This document shows positions 8,233 through 15,036 of a DNA stretch of 33,555 nt, in pieces. The position numbers and the translations under genes are program-made. The stretch spans positions 1 through 33,555 of the IMG/VR virus record IMGVR_UViG_3300036985_004066; one strand, written 5' to 3'. Positions within the stretch are counted from its first letter, which is position 1, and the number at the start of each line of letters is the position of its first letter. This DNA comes from a virus. Under the pieces are notes generated by a model. It was given only the letters and a program-made list of their open reading frames with translations. It had not been told where the DNA came from and made no database searches.

Positions 8233-9926
8233 CAAGCATTGTCGTGACAAACCCCTCTACGACCGTCGTGGTGTCAGAGACTGAGGTCACGATCACGGTC
8301 ACCGACTCAGGTGTTGTGCTGTCGGTCGCGCAGGGTCAAGCGGGGATCGGTGTGCCAAGCGGGGGTTTGACTGGCGAAGTTTTGATGAAAGCGTCAAACG
8401 CCAATTACGACACCGAGTGGGGGTTGTCTGATTATTTTTGGTCATCTCCATCAACTCAGATTTTGAGTTTTAACGGCATCGAAGACCCCGCAAGCGTGTT
8501 GTCGTATGTGCCGCTGCATCACAATTTCTCAACCACTTATGGATCGTGGGTTGGAAGCGATGCGCCAAACACCGTAGAACTTACTCCCGCTGCAATTGGC
8601 GGCTCGGTTACCTATGTAAACGACACCTGCGTGTTGTCCACAAACCCAACCGCTACCGTAGGAAACTCCCGCGCCGAAATGCGAAGTGAAAAGCCTAACA
8701 ACGGACCTTCTGAAAGCGCGGCAACCGTTAATTTCTTTGACCATTATTGGCACTTCAAAGCCAATGTGCAGGTTACGGCGTACTTGGCTGCTACTCAGTA
8801 TGTTGTTGGTTTTTACCGAACTCACATGGGACCAGTAATTGACAATATGGTCGCGTTTGAGCAACGCTCAGGAAACTGGTGGGTTGTTGTAGTTTTTGAG
8901 GGAACTGAATACTTTACTTATGACACGGGCGTTTCCGTGACACAACAATGCGAGCTTGAAATGTTGCATCGTGGATTCGGTGAGGTTGCAATTTTCTTTG
9001 TAAACGGAGTACCCCTAATCCTTGCAGGGTTGTTGCCCTTTGAAGACTACATCTTAACTCCTGAGGATTTAGCGTCTCCTCCCCTGCTGATGCATCAAGG
9101 GGTGGCAGTTAGAGACAACAACACGCCACAAACTGTTATTTCTAGCATTACTATTCACAGTATGATCTCTAAGAGAACTCAGAACATCGCCTATCTTTTA
9201 GGTGATTGTCAGGGCGTGGGAACTGCAAACACGGTCAACAAAATCGTCAACAAGTCAATTGAACAAGGAACGCCATCCGAGAATGATTTCCTGATTTATG
9301 TGGGAGCTCATTGGACCCACAGTCCCGCAGGTAACTATCTCGACCTTGATGGACTTGGCGATGTAGTCATTGCATCGCCCATTGAGCGGCAGAACCTCCA
9401 GTACGACGGGACGAACTGGGTAAACCGCAAGGACTCGTTCTACAGCACTACCTCCTCGGATCGAGCCTTGTCCTCGATTAACACGGCGCAGAATGTGTTC
9501 CCGACAACGAGCGACACCATTGCGCTCGATGCCAACTCGGTGTGGCTGGTTGAGGGTTCCTATGTCATTGCGTCTGGTGCTGTCACTCACACGACCGCTA
9601 TTGGTTTCTCAGAGTTTGGAAACGGGAGTTGTCACTTTACGACCATGTCGGCGGGCGTTGGTGCGTATGGAACGGTAGTGCGAGCGCAGGACACCGTTAC
9701 ATTTGACAATGCTATTGGCGGAGCGGTCAACGCAGCAACAACAACCGCTCTCTTGGCGGTCACATTTTCAGGACGAATTACCGTTGTAGATGCCACAAAC
9801 TTTTCTCCAACCGTTAGGTTTTCTGTTTCTCCAACGGGAACTAATGCGGTCAAAGCAGGATCGTGGATCAAGCTCACGCGACTGTGGACAGGAACGAGTA
9901 CCGCAGCGGATTCGGGATGGACATGA
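8229..9926 (+). CDS. Tail fibre / receptor-binding protein
   Basis: The protein has 565 residues. The N-terminal part (residues 1-40) consists of short Val/Thr strands typical of a fibre attachment region. It is followed by GVPSGGLTGEVLMKASN and YDTEWG near residues 42-66, a variant of the Gly-rich 'GGTxGQVLxKxSxxDYDxxW' motif common in fibre proteins of environmental phages. The rest is Thr/Ser/Asn-rich beta sequence, as expected for a trimeric receptor-binding distal domain. It is the last large tail gene before the membrane-protein cassette. Host receptor specificity cannot be inferred. Confidence 0.75.
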   Translation: MTSIVVTNPSTTVVVSETEVTITVTDSGVVLSVAQGQAGIGVPSGGLTGEVLMKASNANYDTEWGLSDYFWSSPSTQILSFNGIEDPASVLSYVPLHHNFSTTYGSWVGSDAPNTVELTPAAIGGSVTYVNDTCVLSTNPTATVGNSRAEMRSEKPNNGPSESAATVNFFDHYWHFKANVQVTAYLAATQYVVGFYRTHMGPVIDNMVAFEQRSGNWWVVVVFEGTEYFTYDTGVSVTQQCELEMLHRGFGEVAIFFVNGVPLILAGLLPFEDYILTPEDLASPPLLMHQGVAVRDNNTPQTVISSITIHSMISKRTQNIAYLLGDCQGVGTANTVNKIVNKSIEQGTPSENDFLIYVGAHWTHSPAGNYLDLDGLGDVVIASPIERQNLQYDGTNWVNRKDSFYSTTSSDRALSSINTAQNVFPTTSDTIALDANSVWLVEGSYVIASGAVTHTTAIGFSEFGNGSCHFTTMSAGVGAYGTVVRAQDTVTFDNAIGGAVNAATTTALLAVTFSGRITVVDATNFSPTVRFSVSPTGTNAVKAGSWIKLTRLWTGTSTAADSGWT

Positions 9927-9941
9927 CCAAAAAGGCGACCT

Positions 9942-10121
9942 ATGACGATTGAGCAGTTTGGCACTATCATCGCGCCCATTGCCGCAATCGTTGGCGCGAC
10001 GGCGTGGCTCCACGCAAGCCTAGCCGCATTGCGCGAGCAGATTGCGGGAATGCGTCGTGACATCGATCACCTCAACGCTGAGGTGAATCGGATCAGAGAT
10101 CAAAAAAGGAACCAACCATGA
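9942..10121 (+). CDS. Small membrane-anchored coiled-coil protein of the lysis-like cassette
   Basis: A 59-residue gene. The sequence has one N-terminal hydrophobic helix (about residues 6-22) followed by a charged amphipathic helix (about 24-56) with heptad-like spacing. AAGG lies about eight bases before the ATG. The TGA overlaps the ATG of the holin-like gene (10118-10121). The layout resembles inner-membrane spanin or haemolysin XhlA-type accessory proteins next to holins. The function is inferred from topology and neighbours only. Confidence 0.65.
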   Translation: MTIEQFGTIIAPIAAIVGATAWLHASLAALREQIAGMRRDIDHLNAEVNRIRDQKRNQP

Positions 10122-10318
10122 AAACCTCTTGGAAAACTAGCGTTGCAGGACTCGGAGCCATCCTCGTTGCAGTCGGAGTTGCTATCACCGCAATGACCGA
10201 CAATGACCCAACGACAACCCCTGACTGGGGAATTGTTTTCGCGGCAGTCCTTGCGGGGGTCGGCCTGTTTTTTGCCCGTGACAACAATGTATCGAGCGAA
10301 TCGGCAGGCGCAAAATGA
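10118..10318 (+). CDS. Holin-like small membrane protein
   Basis: The protein has 66 residues with two hydrophobic segments (about residues 8-26 and 37-53) separated by an acidic, Pro/Thr-rich turn. It has a charged N-terminus and a short hydrophilic C-terminus (ARDNNVSSESAGAK). AAAGGA precedes the ATG at good spacing. Two-segment topology, tiny size and a position between other small membrane proteins fit a holin that permeabilises the inner membrane. No endolysin gene accompanies it, so a non-lytic role, such as membrane anchoring, is not excluded. Confidence 0.55.
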   Translation: MKTSWKTSVAGLGAILVAVGVAITAMTDNDPTTTPDWGIVFAAVLAGVGLFFARDNNVSSESAGAK

Positions 10319-10677
10319 ACGACACCTACGACGATTTTATGGACGAGAACGCTCCACAATGTTCGACAAAATCCTCTCCACCATCGCGCTCGCGCTTATC
10401 GACTACCTCCTCAAGCGAATTGAGCGTGGTTCGGTTGCAACTGACGCTGATCGTGATGTCAACGGTCTGCGTCTTGGCGGTGATCGTATTCGCGATTGGA
10501 TGCAATCGAACGGTGCTAGTTCCCGAGTCAAGCCCGATCCGAGTAGGACCATCGACACGAGGACAGATTTACACCCTGATTGATGGTGAGTGGCAATTGT
10601 CGGCAGAGCAATTGACTCTGCCTGAGGGTTGGTGGGTTGTACCTCCGAGTTTCGTGGATCCACAACCCGACCGCTAA
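10315..10677 (+). CDS. Lipoprotein-like single-span protein (o-spanin-like candidate)
   Basis: The frame is 120 codons long from the ATG at 10315, which overlaps the holin stop (ATGA). The first ~36 residues are Ser-rich and may not be translated; in-frame GTG 10426 or ATG 10456 would give a compact protein. The informative part is a hydrophobic stretch ending in VFAIGC (lipobox-like), then a polar periplasmic-type region with GEWQLS and LPEGWWVVPP. Small phage lipoproteins of this design occur in lysis cassettes. The region 10360-10583 also encodes a second plausible protein in another frame. The stop shares one base with the next ATG (TAATG). Confidence 0.55.
   Translation: MNDTYDDFMDENAPQCSTKSSPPSRSRLSTTSSSELSVVRLQLTLIVMSTVCVLAVIVFAIGCNRTVLVPESSPIRVGPSTRGQIYTLIDGEWQLSAEQLTLPEGWWVVPPSFVDPQPDR
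10360..10583 (+). CDS. Small protein nested out of frame inside the lipoprotein-like gene
   Basis: A 74-residue frame starting MFDKILSTIALALIDYLL. It has an N-terminal amphipathic or hydrophobic helix, then a charged region with DRDVNGLRLGGDRIRDWMQ, which looks like an ordinary small phage protein rather than random sequence. It lies entirely within 10315-10677 but in a different frame. The binding site before 10360 is weak, so expression may depend on coupling to the holin gene. Nested frames in lysis cassettes are known (Rz/Rz1). Whether both frames are used here is unproven. Confidence 0.45.
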
Positions 10678-12596
10678 TGAGTAGTACCACGACATTTGCT
10701 GCTTGCTGTTGCGGGGATGGGTTGTACTACGCAGACAAATGTCCTGAGTATTTTGGAAACATATGCTGCTTTGACGGTTGCGAAACCGCGCCTGCAAGAC
10801 TCATCTTTTGCCCTGATTACTTAGCGTCGCTAGGTATTCCTGTGCCACCACCGTCTAACATTTGCTACATCTTTGCCTACGAATGCTGCGCGTATGTGCT
10901 TGGACCATTTGCTGATCTACCGTGTCCTCCGCCATTCCCCGTGTACCCCGTCAACGCAGGGACGCTCGTTGCGGTGTTCCCCGCCAACAACGAGCCGTGC
11001 TGCCGACCTAACGGGATTGTGAAACTGCCAGTCGGAACAATTGGGTTGCTGTCTTGCCCTGAGTGCGTGACCGTTGAGAACCCCAACGGGTACATCATCT
11101 TTAACAACGCGCAGCCGTGTCACGAGTTCATAGCGAACTGCTATGACGGGTGCGACCAGTACAACCTCACGAAGTACACCGAAATCACGACATTCATTTC
11201 GATTTGCGTCAATACCGCAGGAGTGCCGTGGTTTGTGCGTTGCAACAATGGCCCCCCCGAGGGATTTGATCGGGTGTCAAAAAAGATGTCGCAGTTCGTC
11301 GGGCCATGTCAATGCCCTGAGTCAAATAACGGAGTGCCTGACACCGAGCCGTGTCCGCCGTTTATCAGTAGTTGCCCTAACGAGAGGCGACAACATTGGA
11401 CGGGGTTTTACGATTGCACGGACTGCCCCCCGTTTGTGCAACTGGCGTGTTGCGGGGAAACCTCCCCGTGCTTTTACGATCCAACCTCATGTAACGGAAC
11501 GCCTGACCCCTACAAGACTTTTGAAATCACCACTTGTTACTCGGTAAACAACTGCATTGAGCCTAATACGGAGGATCAGGAATATCACATTGAGGATGTA
11601 ATACTCCTCAAAATCCCTGAGTGCGTCCCCCTGCTATACGGGATTGATCCAACTAATCAAGCGGCCTTGGAAGCGTGGATTGAGGATGTTTTTATCCAGT
11701 TCACCCTAGTGGAGGCCGAAAGTTGTTGGGACGGGATTACCACCGTCCGCATGATGATCTGCGGGCTAACCATTGACATCGTGTCGGGTACAGCCGAACA
11801 CATCGTGGACAAAATCAACAAGCGTATTGGCGGCATGGTTCAAGCCGAGGTCATCACGCCGTGGTCGCAGTTCTTTTGGTTTGGAACTCGGCAGTCGTGC
11901 TTGGTTTGCGGAGAAATTGGTCCCAACTCATATTGCTTCCGACCTCCACACATTGAAGGCGACGAACTTGAGGTTGGGGATATTGAGTACACCGCAGGAA
12001 TAGTTAGGGTGAAACTCCGAGGCAGATCCAAGCGCAAAAGCGTATGCGTAGCGGTCACAATGAACTCGTATGAAAACTGCCAAGGGGCAGGATTACCTCA
12101 ACCATACGCGACAGTTAGCGCGGCAATTTCCGCCAAGGGAGAGTATCCCTTTGAATTACAATGTCTTTCGATCCCCGAGTATGCGTCGGGGATGCGCTAT
12201 GACCTGATGAGCATTGAACAGCCACTCACAGTTACCCAAATCTGTATGCCAAACATCGCTGCTCAGGTAGTGCTTTGCCCTGAAGAAGAGGGGTATCCCC
12301 TTGAGGACATCATCGTTTCAGGCGTGGTTGTCACACGCGGGTATCGGTCGGTGTGTCCCTCAATGCCCGAGTCGAGAACTGGGTGTCGCTGCTACCCGTT
12401 TGACTACAATCCTGCTCCCTGTTGCCCCGAAGATAGCACCGAACAGGAATGCATTGATTGGGAGTTAGCGCATCCGCTGCCTGTTCCCTGCACAGGGCCG
12501 CCTTTCAACCCGCCTAACTTTCAGGATGTAGACGAGTACTGCTATGCGTCGGTCAGCGGGATCAACATCCAACCCTGCACGGAAGGTCCCCTATGA
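10677..12596 (+). CDS. Cysteine-rich late protein of unknown function
   Basis: The protein has 639 residues from the ATG at 10677, which overlaps the upstream stop as TAATG. I count about 53 cysteines (roughly 8%), densest in the first 330 residues, many as CC, CCC or CxxC, together with many prolines and aromatic residues. There is no signal peptide or membrane segment. A less cysteine-rich central region (about residues 335-480) looks like a mixed alpha/beta domain; the ends are loop-rich. Such composition suggests disulfide-stabilised or metal-binding modules on a virion surface protein. It is coupled by ATGA to another cysteine-containing gene. No family was recognised. Confidence 0.8.
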   Translation: MSSTTTFAACCCGDGLYYADKCPEYFGNICCFDGCETAPARLIFCPDYLASLGIPVPPPSNICYIFAYECCAYVLGPFADLPCPPPFPVYPVNAGTLVAVFPANNEPCCRPNGIVKLPVGTIGLLSCPECVTVENPNGYIIFNNAQPCHEFIANCYDGCDQYNLTKYTEITTFISICVNTAGVPWFVRCNNGPPEGFDRVSKKMSQFVGPCQCPESNNGVPDTEPCPPFISSCPNERRQHWTGFYDCTDCPPFVQLACCGETSPCFYDPTSCNGTPDPYKTFEITTCYSVNNCIEPNTEDQEYHIEDVILLKIPECVPLLYGIDPTNQAALEAWIEDVFIQFTLVEAESCWDGITTVRMMICGLTIDIVSGTAEHIVDKINKRIGGMVQAEVITPWSQFFWFGTRQSCLVCGEIGPNSYCFRPPHIEGDELEVGDIEYTAGIVRVKLRGRSKRKSVCVAVTMNSYENCQGAGLPQPYATVSAAISAKGEYPFELQCLSIPEYASGMRYDLMSIEQPLTVTQICMPNIAAQVVLCPEEEGYPLEDIIVSGVVVTRGYRSVCPSMPESRTGCRCYPFDYNPAPCCPEDSTEQECIDWELAHPLPVPCTGPPFNPPNFQDVDEYCYASVSGINIQPCTEGPL

Positions 12597-13000
12597 CGCT
12601 TGGGTACATTCAAGTCGCTCCAACAGTAAGCCTGCCAATCATTGACTGCAAAAGTTGGCGGGTCATTCATGGCAAAGCCGACTGCCGAGAGGGTCACAAC
12701 CTTGCCCTGTGCGAATCCTGCGAGTTCCGTGTATCGAGGGAAGGAAACATGACCGATCCTCCGTTGCTTGGTAGAGGCTCGTCGCCTCCTCGTGTGACGC
12801 GCCCGCGAACGGGATCGGATCAAGCTCTACCCGCGAGTGCGGATCCTCCACGAGCCAGATGGCGCGGCGTAGGCGATGTCATAGCGGCGGCGACAAACGC
12901 GGTCGGCATAAAGTCGTGCGGAGGCTGCAAGTCGCGGCAGGCAAAACTAAACGCTCTGCTACCGTTTAGCGGCTCGGACCCAACCCCTCCTGTGGGATAA
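12593..13000 (+). CDS. Small cysteine-motif protein, late operon
   Basis: A 135-residue frame coupled to the cysteine-rich gene by ATGA. Residues 19-43 contain four cysteines (C19, C31, C40, C43) resembling a zinc or disulfide knuckle. After a Pro/Arg-rich linker, residues ~88-125 hold RWRGVGDVIAAATNAVGIK followed by SCGGCKSRQAKLNALLPF, a C-terminal motif I associate with small phage proteins of unknown function. An internal in-frame ATG at 12749 has a good AAGGA just upstream, so a shorter second product carrying only the C-terminal motif may be made. Confidence 0.65.
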   Translation: MTLGYIQVAPTVSLPIIDCKSWRVIHGKADCREGHNLALCESCEFRVSREGNMTDPPLLGRGSSPPRVTRPRTGSDQALPASADPPRARWRGVGDVIAAATNAVGIKSCGGCKSRQAKLNALLPFSGSDPTPPVG

Positions 13001-13003
13001 ACG

Positions 13004-13240
13004 ATGCAGGCAAAATCAAAAATCCCGCAGGTTGAAACTACTGATTTCCTCACCGATTGGCTAACGACTGGGCAAGTCGCTCGCCGTCTTGGCGTGAGCG
13101 CGAGAACTGTCGCGCAGTACATTGATTCGGGTCGGTTGCTTGGGATGCGGTTGCCAATGTCTAAGGCTCGCAGAGTCGCGCCCGAAGCGTTGCGCGAGTT
13201 CTGCAAGCGTGAGGGATTTGACCGTGCTAGAGGCGCGTGA
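13004..13240 (+). CDS. Excisionase/MerR-like helix-turn-helix DNA-binding protein
   Basis: The protein has 78 residues. LTTGQVARRLGVSARTVAQYIDSGRLLGMR (about residues 20-49) is a textbook winged HTH_17/MerR-type motif: tgqvA..LGvs..tV..yi.sGrL.g.r. Such proteins act as excisionases or small transcription regulators. No integrase is present, so regulation, for example of the leftward promoters, is the likelier role. It starts four bases after the previous stop and is the penultimate rightward gene. Confidence 0.8.
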   Translation: MQAKSKIPQVETTDFLTDWLTTGQVARRLGVSARTVAQYIDSGRLLGMRLPMSKARRVAPEALREFCKREGFDRARGA

Positions 13241-13424
13241 CGCAGCGCAGGAGGAGCGCGAGCGCGTTGCATTGACGATCACGCTCGGCGCAATTCGGAT
13301 GTTGCTGTGGGAGCCGCAGGCGGAATCAGGGGTCGGCGATGCGTATCGCAAACTCCTGACACACGCGGAGGGTGTCGTGCGCGATGAAATCCTGCCGCGC
13401 TACCAAATAAACGACCCCCGCTAA
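13224..13424 (+). CDS. Small protein of unknown function, last gene of the rightward arm
   Basis: A 66-residue product is obtained from GTG 13224, chosen because GAGGG (13211-13215) lies eight bases upstream; GTG 13209 in the same frame is possible but lacks a site. It overlaps the HTH gene by 17 bases. The protein is helical and acidic (EARDAAQEERERVALTITLG near the N-terminus), with no membrane segment or known motif. The end of its frame lies inside the hairpin that terminates the opposing operon. Confidence 0.5.
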   Translation: MLEARDAAQEERERVALTITLGAIRMLLWEPQAESGVGDAYRKLLTHAEGVVRDEILPRYQINDPR

Positions 13425-13442
13425 TCGGCATAGCAGGGGTCG
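13405..13442 (-). terminator. Rho-independent terminator for the leftmost leftward unit
   Basis: Read leftward, an 11-bp stem (13442-13432 with 13422-13412, one U-G wobble) and a nine-base loop are followed by TTTATTT. On the plus strand the same stem has a C-A mismatch and no T tract, so the signal is oriented leftward. It separates two converging operons. Confidence 0.7.
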
Positions 13443-13495
13443 CAAAGGGAGATAGGCAGTTGGGGGGATCCCTGTTCAAGGGGAACCATACAAGT

Positions 13496-13765
13496 TTAGT
13501 CTAGCTCGATGGGCATACCCCGCATAAAACTTGGAATGTCGTTCTCAACGCGGTAGTGACGATTCAACAAGTCAAGGTACTGATCCTGAAACTGTGGGTA
13601 GTAGCGTCCGTGCGTCGAAATGATGCGCCCCGCGTGCTTGCGGTGGCTGTCGGCGAGATCCCGCTTCCCGTCGATCAGCGCAGCCGACCAAACCGTCAGG
13701 GAGTTGACGAGCGCGTCACAGACAAAGTCGGCCTCAAAGGATGGGTTGCTACGAGTGTTCGGCAT
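13496..13765 (-). CDS. Small protein of unknown function, leftward unit three
   Basis: The protein has 89 residues. Its ATG shares one base with the stop of the upstream gene (TAATG), so it is coupled to it. It is mostly helical with aromatic residues in the middle (HGRYYPQFQDQYLDLLNRHY near residues 52-71). There is no signal peptide, membrane segment or recognised motif. It is the last gene before the leftward terminator. Confidence 0.65.
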   Translation of the reverse strand: MPNTRSNPSFEADFVCDALVNSLTVWSAALIDGKRDLADSHRKHAGRIISTHGRYYPQFQDQYLDLLNRHYRVENDIPSFMRGMPIELD

Positions 13766-14031
13766 TAGAGTGCCTCCGAAGTTTGGTTGTAGGTCGGGCG
13801 CGATGACGCAAGGCGCAAAGCGAATCCATACTGCTCATAGAGCGTGAACTTCTGGTCGGAGGTGATGAGGCCAATGTCGGCTGCAAAATCAATCTCAATC
13901 TGTGCGGATGCTCGCATATCGCGAGACACCGAATCGTTTGCGCGGTCGCAGATTGCGTTGAGTTTATCTTGGATGCTGTCCATCGCGGCGGTTTGAAGAG
14001 TGCGAGTAGTTTTGCGGGGAGCGTTTGTCAT
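13765..14031 (-). CDS. Small protein of unknown function, leftward unit three
   Basis: The protein has 88 residues: a basic N-terminus rich in Thr/Arg (about residues 1-15) followed by a helical acidic body. The ATG at 14031 has only a weak GAGA site upstream. A perfect six-bp hairpin (14046-14060) lies between it and the upstream gene and may affect processing or initiation. No known family was recognised. The Thr/Lys/Arg-rich start resembles that of the gene upstream, hinting at a shared targeting or a related origin. Confidence 0.65.
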   Translation of the reverse strand: MTNAPRKTTRTLQTAAMDSIQDKLNAICDRANDSVSRDMRASAQIEIDFAADIGLITSDQKFTLYEQYGFALRLASSRPTYNQTSEAL

Positions 14032-14045
14032 GGTGTCTCAATTCT

Positions 14046-14060
14046 GCGGCATCGTGCCGC
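14046..14060. other. Intergenic hairpin GCGGCA-TCG-TGCCGC
   Basis: A perfect six-bp inverted repeat with a three-base loop lies in the 36-base gap between 14068 and 14031 of the leftward operon. It has no T tract, so it is not a terminator. It could mark an RNA processing or stability site, or modulate the ribosome site of the downstream gene. Confidence 0.4.
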
Positions 14061-14067
14061 GTGTGAT

Positions 14068-14355
14068 TTAGTGAACAATGATTCCAAAAACTTTTGCAAT
14101 ATCCATAATTGTGGAAATGGAGGTGCAGTCGCCGTCGTGAAACCCTTTAAGGTGAACGAGGTCTTTTTTGAGATTCTCAGCCTTTACTCGATCAAACTTC
14201 ACAAGCGGGGCAACCAAATTGATGCAGTTGTCGATCAGAGAATCGGCCTCGTTTTTTGGAGTTTCGGTCTGAAGAGTGTTTACATAAACAATAAAGGCGT
14301 TGGCAAAGTTGGCAGAGGCGATTTTTTTTGCGGAGGTAGTGGTTGTTTTTGTCAT
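14068..14355 (-). CDS. First gene of leftward unit three, unknown function
   Basis: A 95-residue protein from ATG 14355, chosen because AAGGA lies eight bases upstream and because a longer frame would start upstream of the predicted promoter. The N-terminus is Thr/Lys-rich (MTKTTTTSAKK); the rest is helical with FDRVKAENLKKDLVHLKGFHDGD. No membrane segment or known motif was seen. It is driven by the cassette promoter at 14376-14429 and follows directly after another unit's terminator. Confidence 0.65.
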   Translation of the reverse strand: MTKTTTTSAKKIASANFANAFIVYVNTLQTETPKNEADSLIDNCINLVAPLVKFDRVKAENLKKDLVHLKGFHDGDCTSISTIMDIAKVFGIIVH

Positions 14356-14375
14356 GGTCAGATTCCTTCGGTTGG

Positions 14376-14429
14376 GTCGAGAGACATTCTCGACAAGATA
14401 AATATACCCTACTAATCGGTAGGGGTCAA
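14376..14429 (-). promoter_or_regulatory. Leftward promoter cassette, copy 1 (operator in spacer, hairpin at +1)
   Basis: Read leftward: -35 TTGACC (14429-14424), a 17-base spacer containing CCTACCGATTAGTAGG, -10 TATATT (14406-14401), six bases, then a 7-bp hairpin GTCGAGA-ATGTC-TCTCGAC (14394-14376) that begins where +1 is expected. The same arrangement and spacing recur at 16062-16114 and 19219-19273. Confidence 0.85.
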
Positions 14430-14439
14430 GCAATAGCAT

Positions 14440-14470
14440 CAAAAAAAAGAAAAAGCCCCGACTTCGGGGC
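14440..14470 (-). terminator. Rho-independent terminator after gp157-like gene
   Basis: Read leftward: GCCCCG-AAGT-CGGGGC (14470-14455) followed by TTTTTCTTTTTTTT. It is a strong terminator ending the bet/gp157 unit, placed about 10 bases upstream of the -35 box of the next promoter. Confidence 0.93.
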
Positions 14471-14499
14471 GCATGGGTTATTTGAGACTGGGGGGGAAA

Positions 14500-15009
14500 T
14501 CACTTGAGGTTCAAGCGTGTCCCCCTCTCTCCGAGCGCGGCTCCGCTCACCACCTCGCCCGCTTCGAGAGCCGAGCGAATCGCAACCTTGTCGATAGTGA
14601 TTGTGACCGTGGGAACCCGAAACTGCTCAGGTAACTCCGACTCGTCGCTGATAATGATCGGAGTTGCCCCGCCGTTTTTTACGACCGACAGGGAGAATCG
14701 AGCGGTTTGAATCTTGGGCTGACCCGTTTCCCGCATGGCAGTCATCACCGCCAGTCGGAGTCGTGTCGCGAGCGATTCATCGTCCTGCGCGAGTTTTTTC
14801 ATGCGGGCGGACTCCTCGGCCCGTCCCGCCGCTCGTGTCTCGCAGGAGCGAATGAGCGCAGCGTAATCGTCCACCTTCGCGTCAAACGACTCAATGAGTG
14901 CGCTCGTGTGTTCCGCAATGGCCGCAGCCGCCTCGTCGGAGGCGTGGCCAAAAATGTCGAATGCTTCCGTCAGGGATTTCAATTGTTCCGTAATGGTGTA
15001 GAGGCTCAT
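14500..15009 (-). CDS. Siphovirus Gp157-family protein
   Basis: The protein has 169 residues. The N-terminal LYTITEQLKSLTEAFD, the coiled middle ('AARAEESARMKKLAQ'-like), the Met-rich segment LRLAVMTAMRETGQPKIQTARFSLSVVKNG and the C-terminal strand-rich part ending AALGERGTRLNLK are the usual order of the Sipho_Gp157 family (PF05565). These proteins sit beside single-strand annealing proteins and are thought to aid phage recombination or replication. It is directly downstream of bet in the same unit (27-base gap) and immediately before a terminator. The ribosome site is weak (AAGAAG), so coupling is possible. Confidence 0.82.
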   Translation of the reverse strand: MSLYTITEQLKSLTEAFDIFGHASDEAAAAIAEHTSALIESFDAKVDDYAALIRSCETRAAGRAEESARMKKLAQDDESLATRLRLAVMTAMRETGQPKIQTARFSLSVVKNGGATPIIISDESELPEQFRVPTVTITIDKVAIRSALEAGEVVSGAALGERGTRLNLK

Positions 15010-15036
15010 GTTTGCTTCTTAGGGTTAGGTGTTAGT

